From NCBI GenBank assembly GCA_964494625.1, contig CAZBRT010000001.1:558001-622000 (forward strand): a stretch of DNA of 64,000 bases. Reading direction: 5' to 3'. Positions 25,132 to 33,480 of this stretch are shown piece by piece; positions within the stretch are counted from its first letter, which is position 1; every line of letters starts with the position of its first letter. The notes below the pieces were generated by a model. The model saw only the letters and a program-made list of their open reading frames with translations, was not told the DNA's origin and made no database searches. The position numbers and the translations under genes were made by a program. This DNA is from UBA2784 sp964494625 (GTDB taxonomy: Bacteria > Pseudomonadota > Alphaproteobacteria > Micropepsales > Micropepsaceae).

Positions 25132-25917
25132 ATGACAGCTTTTCACAGGATCGTGACGCGGCGGCACGGGCGTGCGCTCACCCTGTCGCTCAACAATCCG
25201 GAAAAAATGAATGCGGTTGACGCGCTGCTGCATGAGGAGCTTGCGCCCGCTTTCCGCTTTGCCGCCGCCGATCAGGCGAGCGACGTCATCATCCTGACCG
25301 GCGAGGGCACGGACTTTTCGGCGGGTGGCGATTTTTCATGGTTTGAAGCGGCGATGGCAGGCACGGCCAGCATGCCGAGCGCCGAAGAGGGCAAGCAGAT
25401 CATCTTCTCGCTGCTCGACATCCCCAAGCCCGTGATTGCCAAGGTGCGCGGCAATTGTGTGGGCCTCGCCTGCACGCTCGCACTTTATTGCGACATTGTG
25501 CTGGCGGCAGACAACGCCAAGTTCATTGACCCCCATGTGCGCGTCGGCCTTGTGGCTGGCGATGGCGGCGCCATCATCTGGCCGCATCTGGTGGGCCATG
25601 CGCGGGCCAAGGAATATCTGATGACGGGTGATCCGGTGGGTGCGGTTGAGGCCGAACGCATCGGTCTCATCAATCATGTGGTGCCGGCAGCTGAACTCGA
25701 TGCGCACTGCGACAAACTGACGGCCAAATTGCTTGCGGGTGCGCAGCTGGCGATCCGCGGGACCAAGATCAGCGTCAATCTTGAGTTGAAGCGCCAGACA
25801 ATTGCGGCGCTGGATGCCTCCATCGCCTACGAGATGACGACGTTTGCAAGCCACGACCATCGCGAGGCCGTGCGTGCCTTTCTTGAGAAACGAAAGCCGA
25901 AATTTGCGGGACGCTAG
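25132..25917 (+). CDS. Enoyl-CoA hydratase/isomerase family protein
   Basis: 261 residues with a crotonase fold. The first oxyanion-hole block is GTDFSAGGDFSWF and the second is VRGNCVGLACTLALYCDIVLA. The usual catalytic Glu near position 144 is not obvious (RVGLVAGDGGAIIWPHLVG has Asp there), as in several 2-enoyl isomerase or dehalogenase relatives. It probably acts on an acyl-CoA in a catabolic pathway with the two acyl-CoA-dehydrogenase-like genes downstream. It is first in a four-gene operon; the next start is 12 bases away. Confidence 0.88.
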   Translation: MTAFHRIVTRRHGRALTLSLNNPEKMNAVDALLHEELAPAFRFAAADQASDVIILTGEGTDFSAGGDFSWFEAAMAGTASMPSAEEGKQIIFSLLDIPKPVIAKVRGNCVGLACTLALYCDIVLAADNAKFIDPHVRVGLVAGDGGAIIWPHLVGHARAKEYLMTGDPVGAVEAERIGLINHVVPAAELDAHCDKLTAKLLAGAQLAIRGTKISVNLELKRQTIAALDASIAYEMTTFASHDHREAVRAFLEKRKPKFAGR

Positions 25918-25929
25918 GGGCAGACGGGA

Positions 25930-26589
25930 ATGGGCGCGCAGGCAAGTCTCTTTGCAGATGTTGAGCCTTCGTTGCCGGAGGGGCTTTCCCTCTTTCGCGC
26001 GCATGTTGATGCGGCGCGCCAGATGGCACTGCTTGATGAGGTGGCCGGCGTGCTGGCTGAAGCCCCGCCCTATCGCCCGCAGATGAAAATGGGCGCCTAT
26101 ATCATCAACCAGATTTCCAATTGCGGTTCATGTGGCTGGCATGCGGACGCGGGCGGATACCGCTATGTCGATGTGCATCCGGAAACGGGCAAACCCTGGC
26201 CGCCCATCCCGCCTTTGATGATGGCAGCCGCGTGCGAGGCGGCCGGAAAGGCAGGGCGCGGCGATTTCGTGCCGGATGCCTGTCTTGTCAACATCTATGC
26301 GGCGGCGGGCAAGCTCAATCTGCATCAGGACCATGACGAAGCGGATTTCTCGTGGCCCATCGCATCGTTCAGCTTCGGCAATGACTGCATTTTTCTGGCG
26401 GGCGGTCGCAGGCGGCGCGATCCCGTTTCGCCGCTCACGCTTTCATCGGGCGATGTGATGGTCATGGATGGCACCGCGCGCATGCTGTTTCATGGCGTGC
26501 GGCGCATCCTGCCGCACAATTCGGCGCCCTCGCATCCTGTGCTGCCGCCGCAGGGCCGCATCAACCTTACATTCAGGCGGGCACGATGA
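25930..26589 (+). CDS. alkB: AlkB-type Fe(II)/2-oxoglutarate dioxygenase
   Basis: 219 residues, close to the 216 of E. coli AlkB. The iron and 2-oxoglutarate ligands are readable: HQDHDE (HxD), the second His in MLFHGVRR, and RINLTFRR (2OG-binding Arg). Substrate-lid residues in CGWHADAGGYRYVDVHPETG match AlkB. It repairs N-alkylated bases by oxidative dealkylation. It is lodged between enoyl-CoA hydratase and acyl-CoA dehydrogenase genes; its stop overlaps the next start by 4 bases, so it is translated with catabolic genes. Confidence 0.93.
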   Translation: MGAQASLFADVEPSLPEGLSLFRAHVDAARQMALLDEVAGVLAEAPPYRPQMKMGAYIINQISNCGSCGWHADAGGYRYVDVHPETGKPWPPIPPLMMAAACEAAGKAGRGDFVPDACLVNIYAAAGKLNLHQDHDEADFSWPIASFSFGNDCIFLAGGRRRRDPVSPLTLSSGDVMVMDGTARMLFHGVRRILPHNSAPSHPVLPPQGRINLTFRRAR

Positions 26590-27752
26590 GCCGCAATTAC
26601 GACGAAGCCGACCATGTTGGGACTTTACGCGAAAGCGTGCGGCGTTTCCTTGACCGTCATGCGCCGCGCGAGAGGGCGCGTGCATGGGACCGCGAGAATG
26701 TTTTCCCGCGCGATGTTTTTTCCGAAATGCGCGCGCTTGGCATTTTCGGCCTGACCGTGCCGGAAGAATTCGGCGGCACCGGCACCGACATTTCTGCCAC
26801 CATGGCGGTGATCGAGGAGCTGGCCAAGCGCTCCACCGCGCTTGCCTGCCCCTACATCATGGCGGTCTGCTATGCGGGCATGAACCTTGCCGAGTCCGGC
26901 TCGCCGGAACAGAAGGCAAAGCTTCTGCCCAGGCTTGCCGCGGGTGAACTCATCTTCGCCTATGGCTTGTCGGAGCCCAATGTGGGCGGCGATTTGGCGA
27001 TGGTTGAGACTCATGCGCGGCGTGAGGGCAATCGCATCGTGCTCAATGGCGCCAAGCGCTGGTGCACGGGTGCCCATATCGCTGATTACATTTTCTGCCT
27101 CGTGCGCACCGGCCCGCGCGACGAAAAATACCGCAATCTTTCCATCCTGCTTGTGCCGCCAAATTCTCCGGGCATCACGATTACGCCGCTTGGCCATCTC
27201 GGCATACGCGGGGTCGAGACCAAGGACGTTACATTCGATGATGTGACGCTCAGCGATGACGCCATCCTTGGCGGGCCGGAGATGTGGAACAAAGGCTGGT
27301 CGCAGCTGGCGGGCCGTGCCCTGGAGGTCGAGAAGCTTGAGCTTTCAGCGGTGGCACTCGGGCTTGCCGGTGCGGCGGTCGAGGATGCATGGCATTACGC
27401 CGAGACACGCACGCAGTTCGGCAGGCTGATCGGCCAGCATCAGGCCATCCGCCATGCGCTGGTCGATGCGCGCACGCGGGTGCAGGCCATGCGCCACATG
27501 CTCTATCATGCGGCATGGCTTGCCGACCAGAATCGCCCGTGCTCGGTTGAAAGTTCGATGGCGAAGCTCTTCTGCTGCGAAGGCGCGTCCGAAGTCACGC
27601 TTGCCTGCCAGCGCGTGGCGGGCGCCTATGGGTTGTCGGACGGCATGGATTTCGAGCGCTATGTGCGCGATGCCATCTCGCTGCCCATTGTCGGCGGCTC
27701 GTCCAACATGCAACGGAACAACATCGCCAACCGGCTGAAACTTGCGGAGTGA
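26586..27752 (+). CDS. Acyl-CoA dehydrogenase
   Basis: 388 residues with the full three-domain layout. The FAD-binding block YGLSEPNVGGDLAMVET replaces the usual TEPxAGSD, with a Trp-containing KRWCTGAHIAD substrate strand, and the C-terminal helical domain includes RTQFGRLIGQHQAIRH and YGLSDGMDFERYVRDA. A catalytic Glu was not located with confidence. It oxidises an acyl-CoA to the enoyl-CoA, in line with the hydratase two genes upstream. It overlaps alkB by 4 bases. Confidence 0.92.
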   Translation: MSRNYDEADHVGTLRESVRRFLDRHAPRERARAWDRENVFPRDVFSEMRALGIFGLTVPEEFGGTGTDISATMAVIEELAKRSTALACPYIMAVCYAGMNLAESGSPEQKAKLLPRLAAGELIFAYGLSEPNVGGDLAMVETHARREGNRIVLNGAKRWCTGAHIADYIFCLVRTGPRDEKYRNLSILLVPPNSPGITITPLGHLGIRGVETKDVTFDDVTLSDDAILGGPEMWNKGWSQLAGRALEVEKLELSAVALGLAGAAVEDAWHYAETRTQFGRLIGQHQAIRHALVDARTRVQAMRHMLYHAAWLADQNRPCSVESSMAKLFCCEGASEVTLACQRVAGAYGLSDGMDFERYVRDAISLPIVGGSSNMQRNNIANRLKLAE

Positions 27753-27757
27753 CGCTG

Positions 27758-28906
27758 ATGGATCACCTGCTTGAGACCGCTCGCGCTTTCCAGCCGCAGT
27801 TGAAAGCGCGCGCCGGTGAAATCGAAGCGGCGCGTCAACTGCCGGCAGATCTGGCACGCGCGTTTGCCGAGGCCGGGTTCTACCGCCTTTGCGTGCCGCG
27901 CGAGGCAGGCGGGCTTGAGATTGATCCGCTCACGCTTTCGCATGTCATCGAGGCGGTCGCGGTGGGCGATGCGTCGGCCGGCTGGTGCGTGATGATCGGC
28001 TCGACCACGGGCCTTTGCGCCGCCTATCTGCCGGTCGATGATGCGGGCGCGATTTTCGGCCAGCCCCATTCGATTGTGGCGGGCGTGTTTGCGCCGCGCG
28101 GTCGTGCCGATGACATGGGCGATCATTACCTCGTGCGCGGACGCTGGCAGTGGGGCTCGGGCTCGCCCAATGCGCAATACATCATGGGTGGTGCTGTCAT
28201 TCACCGCGATGGCCAGCCGGTGTTGATGGAGAATGGCGCGCCGGTCTCGCGCATGATGATCGCGCGGAAGGAGGACGTGAAGCTGCACGACAATTGGCAG
28301 GTGAGCGGGCTTTGCGGCACGGGCAGCCAGGATTTCAGTTTCGAGGGCCTGCGCATCAACAAGAAGATGAGCGTCGATCTCGTCTCCGACAGGCCGCTTC
28401 GGCGTCCGCTTTATGCCTTTCCCGTTTTCGGGCTTTTGGCCGCCGGCGTTGCCAGCGTCATGCTGGGCATCGGGCGGCGGGCGATTGATGAGCTTGTCGG
28501 GCTTGCCCGGGAAAAGACGCCAGAGGGGCACCGGCGGCCACTCGCCCAACGCTCGCGCACCCAGGAAGACGTGGCGGCGGCAGAAGCTTCACTGGGCGCG
28601 GCGCGCGCTTTTCTTGATCAAGCGATCATCGCCGCGCATGAGGCCGCCAAGCGCGACGGCAAGATCAGCATCGCCCTTCGCGCCCAATTGCGCATGGCGG
28701 CAAGCCATGCGGCACGGATTGCGATCAATGTCGTCGATGCGATGCATTTGCTTGCCGGCGGTTCGGCGGTCTATGCCAACTCACCCTTCCAGCGCCTGTT
28801 GCGCGATGTGCATGTCGCCTCACAGCACATGATGGTCGCGCCGCCGACATTTGAACTCGCCGGCCGGGTGATTTTGGGCGTTGAGGCTGATCTCAGCCAG
28901 TTGTGA
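27758..28906 (+). CDS. Acyl-CoA-dehydrogenase-like flavin monooxygenase (HsaA/HpaB-oxygenase type)
   Basis: 382 residues from the ATG at 27758 (GGAG 9 bases upstream; an in-frame GTG at 27749 has no room for a ribosome-binding site). It shows the type-2 acyl-CoA dehydrogenase C-terminal domain, with DASAGWCVMIGSTTG near residue 70, GRWQWGSGSPNAQYIMGG, and GTGSQDFSFEGLRI. Members such as HsaA and DszC are FMN/FADH2-dependent oxygenases that use a separate reductase, which is not seen here. It is the final gene of the catabolic operon; a ring or S/N-oxygenation step is inferred. Confidence 0.8.
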   Translation: MDHLLETARAFQPQLKARAGEIEAARQLPADLARAFAEAGFYRLCVPREAGGLEIDPLTLSHVIEAVAVGDASAGWCVMIGSTTGLCAAYLPVDDAGAIFGQPHSIVAGVFAPRGRADDMGDHYLVRGRWQWGSGSPNAQYIMGGAVIHRDGQPVLMENGAPVSRMMIARKEDVKLHDNWQVSGLCGTGSQDFSFEGLRINKKMSVDLVSDRPLRRPLYAFPVFGLLAAGVASVMLGIGRRAIDELVGLAREKTPEGHRRPLAQRSRTQEDVAAAEASLGAARAFLDQAIIAAHEAAKRDGKISIALRAQLRMAASHAARIAINVVDAMHLLAGGSAVYANSPFQRLLRDVHVASQHMMVAPPTFELAGRVILGVEADLSQL

Positions 28907-28929
28907 AGGTAGGATTGCAGCGGGGCACT

Positions 28930-28960
28930 GCGTGGTTCGATGAACACTCACCATGAGGAC
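28930..28960. repeat. Half copy of the palindromic repeat found at 33379-33454
   Basis: GCGTGGTTCGATGAACACTC followed by ACCATGAGGA matches GCGTACTTCGATGAAAACTC followed by AGGATGAGGG at 33425-33454, at about 80% by eye. The left half of the palindrome is missing. Confidence 0.55.
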
Positions 28961-28985
28961 GCTTGCGCTTTGCATCACGTCAGAA

Positions 28986-29038
28986 CCCCTCACCCTGCCC
29001 TCTCCCCTTTGAAGAAAGGGGAGAGGGAGAATGAGGGG
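28986..29038. repeat. Palindromic intergenic element (possible bidirectional terminator)
   Basis: Outer arms CCCCTCA/TGAGGGG and inner arms CCCTCTCCCC/GGGGAGAGGG surround TTTGAAGAAA. It lies between the convergent catabolic operon and amtB. The CCCCTCACCC/CTCTCCCC motif recurs at 63886-63991, suggesting a dispersed repeat family. Confidence 0.75.
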
Positions 29039-29059
29039 AACGCATACGCTACCAACCAA

Positions 29060-30637
29060 TTACGTGTGATACGCACGTTCGCCATGTTCGGCGATGTCGA
29101 GACCCTCGCGCTCGTTCTCTTCCGCCGGGCGCAGGCCAACGAGCACGCGCACCACCGTATAGAGAACAATCGAGCCAATTCCTGACCACAGGAGCGTCAC
29201 GCCCACGGCCTTGAGCTGCGCCATGATCTGGAAGCCCATGTCATAGGCTGCCACATCTCCCAAAGGCAGGACCGTGTAGTCCATGATGCCGGCACCACCC
29301 AGCGCAGGGCTCACCACAATGCCCGTGCCGATGGCGCCGATGATGCCGCCCATGCAGTGCACGCCGAAGACGTCGAGCGCGTCGTCGTACTTGAACGCGT
29401 TCTTGACCGTCGTGCAGAAGAAGTAGCAGCCGACACCTGCGATGAGGCCAAGAACCATCACGCCGCCCGGCCCGCCAAATCCGGCCGCGGGTGTGACAGC
29501 CACAAGCCCCGCCACCGCACCCGTCACCGCGCCCAGGAGCGATGCCTTGCCCTTCATGAGCCATTCTATGCCGACCCAGCCGATGGCGGCCGCAGCCGTC
29601 GCCACGAAAGTATTGACCACAGCAAGGGCGGCATAGCCGTTCGCTTCAAGGTTTGAGCCGGCATTGAAGCCGAGCCAACCCACCCACAGAAGGGCTGCGC
29701 CCACCATGGTGAGGGTCAGGCTGTGCGGCGGCATCGCCTCGCGGCCAAAGCCGACGCGGCGGCCGATCATGATCGCACCGATCAGACCCGCAATGCCCGC
29801 ATTGATGTGGACGACGGTGCCGCCGGCAAAGTCGATGGCGCCGAATTTCCAGATCTGGCCGGAGTCCGCCAATGTTGCGGCAAGCGCTGCTTCGGCATCA
29901 GCGACACCTTGTGTTGCCGCAGCAATCGCATCGGCCATGCCGCCCGCCGTTGCGGCCTCAAGTGCTGCCTTGGCATCGGCCAGCACGGTTGCTGCAGCAT
30001 TGATCAGGTCCGGGCCTGCCCAGTACCAAACCATGTGGGCAATCGGGAAATAGACGACCGTGACCCACAGGATGGTGAAGAGGATGACCGCCGAGAATTT
30101 GATGCGCTCGGCAAAAGCGCCGACGATCAGGGCCGGCGTGATGCAGGCAAAAGTCATCTGGAAGGCGATGAAGGCAAGCTCGGGCACATTGACGCCCACC
30201 GAGAAAGTGGCCGCCTGCGAGCCCGGACCGACGCCGGCCAGCATCAGTTTCGAGAAACCGCCGACAAAGTCGTTGAACTCTCCGCCATTGGTGAAAGAGA
30301 GGCTGTAGCCGTAGATCACATAGATCACGGCCACGACGCAGACGATGGAGAAGACCTGCATCAGGACCGAGAGCATGTTCTTGGCGCGCACGAGGCCGCC
30401 ATAGAAAAGGGCAAGGCCCGGTATCGTCATCAGGAGTACAAGGGCCGTCGAGACGAGCAGCCAGGCCGTATCACCCTTGTCGACCGTTGGTGCGTCCGCC
30501 AGCGCCGTAGCGGCGCTGAGGCCCCAGATTGCCACGCCGAGCCCCAGTGCGGGCATGAGGCCCCGCTGCAACCGCTTTCGGCCTGGGGGTGACAATTCCC
30601 GTGAAGATTCGTCCGGCATCGTCGTCCGGTTTTTCAT
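29060..30637 (-). CDS. amtB: Ammonium transporter (AmtB)
   Basis: 525 residues from the ATG at 30637. A leader peptide of about 45 residues ends near ATALADAPT. The Amt core follows with 11 expected helices: DTAWLLVSTALVLLMTIPGLALFYGG, the DFAGGTVVHINAGIAGL signature, and CMGGIIGAIGTGI. An Ala-rich insertion of about 50 residues lies between PIAHMVWYWAGP and the DFAGG block. It conducts ammonium across the inner membrane and is gated by GlnK, encoded 187 bases upstream on the same strand. Confidence 0.95.
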   Translation of the reverse strand: MKNRTTMPDESSRELSPPGRKRLQRGLMPALGLGVAIWGLSAATALADAPTVDKGDTAWLLVSTALVLLMTIPGLALFYGGLVRAKNMLSVLMQVFSIVCVVAVIYVIYGYSLSFTNGGEFNDFVGGFSKLMLAGVGPGSQAATFSVGVNVPELAFIAFQMTFACITPALIVGAFAERIKFSAVILFTILWVTVVYFPIAHMVWYWAGPDLINAAATVLADAKAALEAATAGGMADAIAAATQGVADAEAALAATLADSGQIWKFGAIDFAGGTVVHINAGIAGLIGAIMIGRRVGFGREAMPPHSLTLTMVGAALLWVGWLGFNAGSNLEANGYAALAVVNTFVATAAAAIGWVGIEWLMKGKASLLGAVTGAVAGLVAVTPAAGFGGPGGVMVLGLIAGVGCYFFCTTVKNAFKYDDALDVFGVHCMGGIIGAIGTGIVVSPALGGAGIMDYTVLPLGDVAAYDMGFQIMAQLKAVGVTLLWSGIGSIVLYTVVRVLVGLRPAEENEREGLDIAEHGERAYHT

Positions 30638-30806
30638 GTCGCATGCTCCCGCGTTGCGAAGGTGATGGTCTGGAAGTGTGAAGTTGTTCCGGGGGCTCTC
30701 GCGCGTCGCGTGCGCGCGGCAAGGCAAGGCCGAATGCGGTCGCGACCGCAAACAGCGTCACCAGTGACGCCGCAAAAATGAGGATCAGGAGTTCGGACCC
30801 GCCCAT
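30471..30806 (-). CDS. Possible small membrane protein between glnK and amtB
   Basis: A frame starting MGGSELLILIFAASLVTLFA has a clear transmembrane segment at residues 5-28, then a polar tail that runs into the 5' end of amtB in another frame (about 167 bases of overlap). The hydrophobic start looks coding, but the tail is low in information and no family is recognised. It could be a spurious frame. Confidence 0.25.
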   Translation of the reverse strand: MGGSELLILIFAASLVTLFAVATAFGLALPRARDAREPPEQLHTSRPSPSQRGSMRHEKPDDDAGRIFTGIVTPRPKAVAAGPHARTGARRGNLGPQRRYGAGGRTNGRQG

Positions 30807-30824
30807 GACGCGCGCGCTGGCCTT

Positions 30825-31163
30825 TCAAATGGCTGCCTGATCGGTTTCGCCGGTGCGGATGCGCACGACCTGCTCGAGATCGACGACAAAGATCTTGCCG
30901 TCACCGATGTTTCCGGTGCGGGCCTTGGCGATAATCGTTTCAATGGCGCGGTCGAGCAGATCAGCCTTGACGGCGATCTCGAGCTTCACCTTGGGGACGA
31001 AGCTGACGGCGTATTCCGCGCCGCGATAGATCTCGGTATGGCCCTTCTGGCGGCCATAGCCTTTGACCTCGGAGACCGTCACGCCGGTGACGCCAAGGCC
31101 GTGCAAGGCCTCGCGTACCTCGTCGAGCTTGAACGGTTTTATGATCGCGGTGATGAGCTTCAT
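30825..31163 (-). CDS. glnK: PII signal-transduction protein (GlnK)
   Basis: 112 residues, exact family length, from the ATG at 31163. The T-loop VKGYGRQKGHTEIYRGAEY carries the uridylylation Tyr (residue 51), and the C-terminal GDGKIFVVDLEQVVRIRTGE is canonical. It senses 2-oxoglutarate, ATP/ADP and, through uridylylation, glutamine, and plugs AmtB. A near match to a sigma-54 promoter (CGGCACG-N4-TTGAT on the minus strand, about 31219-31235) lies about 60 bases upstream, but its -12 dinucleotide is GA rather than GC. Confidence 0.95.
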   Translation of the reverse strand: MKLITAIIKPFKLDEVREALHGLGVTGVTVSEVKGYGRQKGHTEIYRGAEYAVSFVPKVKLEIAVKADLLDRAIETIIAKARTGNIGDGKIFVVDLEQVVRIRTGETDQAAI

Positions 31164-31426
31164 GACGCCCCCTGTTGCTTGCGGGGTAGCCACTGAGACC
31201 CCCGCCCGCGCAACAGGAATCAAGAATCGTGCCGCATTGCGGAAATCTTCTATCGCCTTGTAATTCCTAGACTAATTTTCTTTCGCAGCCGGACAGAGCG
31301 TTGACGGCCTGTTGCGCTGCACAAAACCGCGTCACCTGAGAAAATCTGCCCAAAAAAGTGGCGCAACTATTCTGGAGCGACAATGCGGAACTTTACGCGC
31401 GTCACGTCCACGCGCTCTATGGCGTC

Positions 31427-32659
31427 ATGAACGACAAAAGCTTCGACATTGCGGTGTGTGGCGGCGGCATGGTGGGCTTGGCCTTCGCCATTGCCGCTGC
31501 GCGCGAAGGGTTGACCGTTGCGGTGATCGACATCGCCGCACCGGCAACGCTTCAGGCGGATGAATTTGATGGCCGCGTCAGTGCGATTGCGCCCGCGCCG
31601 CGCCGCTTTCTTGCGGCGATCGGTGCGTGGGAGGTGATGGCGCCGCATGCACAAGCGATCGACGACATCGTGGTGTCGGACGGCACAGTCATGGATGGCG
31701 CGTCTCCTTTGTTTCTCCATTTCAACAAGGACGAGGGCGACGGCGGTCCATTGAGCCACATCGTCGAGAATCGTCATACGCGCATCGGCCTTGCCCACGC
31801 GGCAGCGCTGCTGCCCGGTCTCCACATGATTGCGCCTGCCCGTGTGGTGGAACAGCGCATCAAGCCGGGCCGGGCCGAACTTTTGCTTGCGGATGGCCGG
31901 ATCATTCGCGCCAACCTCATTGTGGGCGCGGAAGGGCGACATTCGCCGACGCGCGATCTTATGGATGTGCGCCTCACACAATGGGACTATTCGCAGCACG
32001 GCATCGTCACCACGGTCACCCACGAATTGCCGCATCAGGCGACGGCGCAGGAATTGTTCCTGCCGTCCGGCCCCTTTGCCATTTTGCCGATGACGGGCAA
32101 TCGCGCGTCGCTGGTGTGGACTGAGCGCGCGGAGGTGGCCCCCCACTTCATGGCGCTGCCGGATGCGGATTTTGCGCGGGAGGTGCAGACGCGCTTTACG
32201 GATTATCTCGGTGATGTCGTGCCGGTGGGGCCGCGCTTTTCCTATCCCCTGAGTCTCCAGCTTGCATCGCATTATGTGCGGGCGCGGCGCGCGCTTGTGG
32301 GTGATGCCGCCCATGTGGTGCATCCGATCGCGGGTCAGGGTCTCAATCTTGGGCTTGCCGATGCGGCCGCTCTTGCCGAGGTTCTGGTCGATGCGATGCG
32401 GCTTGGCCTTGATATCGGCCACGAGAGCGTGCTTGAGCGCTATCAGGCTTGGCGGCGCTTTGATGCCTTCGCCATGGCGGCAGTGACTGACGCCATGAAC
32501 CGGCTTTTCTCGAATGACATTGCGCCGCTTCGGATCGTGCGCGATGCGGGGCTGGCGCTGACGGGCCGCATCGGTGCGGCCAAAGCATTCCTGGTAGGAC
32601 AGGCCAGCGGCCATGGCGTGCTTGGCCGGGATGCGCTGCCAAAACTGATGCGGGGGTAG
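31427..32659 (+). CDS. UbiH/UbiF/Coq6-family FAD monooxygenase (ubiquinone hydroxylase)
   Basis: 410 residues from the ATG at 31427; a GTG 23 codons upstream is possible but would add an unusual N-terminal extension. The GGGMVGLAFAIAAAREG dinucleotide fold is followed by GAEGRHSPTRD (DG-like motif) and RRALVGDAAHVVHPIAGQGLNLGLADAAAL, the UbiH-family FAD ribityl-binding signature. It hydroxylates a ring position of a polyprenylphenol on the way to ubiquinone; which carbon cannot be told. It is divergent from glnK and followed 4 bases later by a secreted protein gene. Confidence 0.88.
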   Translation: MNDKSFDIAVCGGGMVGLAFAIAAAREGLTVAVIDIAAPATLQADEFDGRVSAIAPAPRRFLAAIGAWEVMAPHAQAIDDIVVSDGTVMDGASPLFLHFNKDEGDGGPLSHIVENRHTRIGLAHAAALLPGLHMIAPARVVEQRIKPGRAELLLADGRIIRANLIVGAEGRHSPTRDLMDVRLTQWDYSQHGIVTTVTHELPHQATAQELFLPSGPFAILPMTGNRASLVWTERAEVAPHFMALPDADFAREVQTRFTDYLGDVVPVGPRFSYPLSLQLASHYVRARRALVGDAAHVVHPIAGQGLNLGLADAAALAEVLVDAMRLGLDIGHESVLERYQAWRRFDAFAMAAVTDAMNRLFSNDIAPLRIVRDAGLALTGRIGAAKAFLVGQASGHGVLGRDALPKLMRG

Positions 32660-32663
32660 AAGG

Positions 32664-33326
32664 ATGCGCCTGCTGATCCTTGGCCTGCTTTTCGTGTTTG
32701 CTACGCCGGTCAAGGCCAGTGATCAGGAACAATGCGCGCCCCTTTCTGTGTCCGTCACTCAAACAGATCCGATGCGCGCCACACTCCGCTGGACGCCGCG
32801 TGCGGGTGCGGTCGCCTTCTTCATTCAATACAGCACGGGCAAGTTTCCGACGCAGGAACTGCGCGCCCATGATGGCAGCGGCATGGCGGAAGCTGCGCTC
32901 TACAACCTCACGCCGGGCCAATCCTACACGATCGAGCTTTGTGAGGCGCTTGAGGCTGGCGCATGCCCCGGCCTTCCCGGTCCGGATTCCTGCACGGACC
33001 TGGTGACATTCACTGCTGCAACGGCGTGGCCGGACACACCGCAACCTGATCCGGCGCGCGCCGTCTGCAACATGACACCGGATGTGGCGGTTGCGGGTCA
33101 ATCACCCGGCGACCCTGATCAGGATGTACTTCCCGCCGCTACGCCGGATGATTGCTGCATGGCCTGTGCGACGGCGCCATCGTGGCTGCCTTATACAGCG
33201 CAGTGCACACATTTTGTTTTCGACCCGACGGCGCAGCTCTGTTTCCTCAAACGTGAGCGGCTTTCCGACATTCCTGTGCAGGGTTCGATCAGCGGCGAGG
33301 TGCGGGCCTGGCCGGTCAGCCCGTGA
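32664..33326 (+). CDS. Secreted Fn3-like/PAN-like domain protein
   Basis: 220 residues with a signal peptide (LLILGLLFVFATPVKAS). Residues 25-115 look like a fibronectin-III beta sandwich (ATLRWTPRAGAVAFFIQYS ... YNLTPGQSYTIELCEAL). The C-terminal part (about 135-215) is Cys-rich in the PAN/Apple pattern: DCCMACATAPSW ... CTHFVFDPTAQLCFLK. Both are ligand- or glycan-binding folds, so an extracytoplasmic binding role is inferred. It starts 4 bases after the UbiH-family stop. Domain names are from pattern only. Confidence 0.6.
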   Translation: MRLLILGLLFVFATPVKASDQEQCAPLSVSVTQTDPMRATLRWTPRAGAVAFFIQYSTGKFPTQELRAHDGSGMAEAALYNLTPGQSYTIELCEALEAGACPGLPGPDSCTDLVTFTAATAWPDTPQPDPARAVCNMTPDVAVAGQSPGDPDQDVLPAATPDDCCMACATAPSWLPYTAQCTHFVFDPTAQLCFLKRERLSDIPVQGSISGEVRAWPVSP

Positions 33327-33378
33327 GGTTGGGGCATAAGGGAGAAGCGCGCGGCCAAAATTGATGCGTGCGCTGACT

Positions 33379-33454
33379 CCCTCATGCTGAGCCCTTGTCG
33401 AAGTACGCATGGCATCCGCGCCATGCGTACTTCGATGAAAACTCAGGATGAGGG
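33379..33454. repeat. Long palindromic intergenic repeat
   Basis: Inner arms CGAAGTACGCATGGC and GCCATGCGTACTTCG (perfect, 15 bp, 6-base loop) lie within outer arms CCCTCATGCTGAG and CTCAGGATGAGGG (one mismatch). It sits between two convergent genes. A half copy is present at 28930-28960. It resembles REP-like elements common in alphaproteobacteria with CCTCATxCTGAG ends. Confidence 0.85.
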
Positions 33455-33480
33455 GCTCGGTGGGTTGCAGGACCCTCCAC

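Noticed and set aside
27749..27757. GTG start at 27749 for the flavin monooxygenase
   Set aside because: It leaves no space after GGAG for initiation; the ATG at 27758 is correctly spaced.
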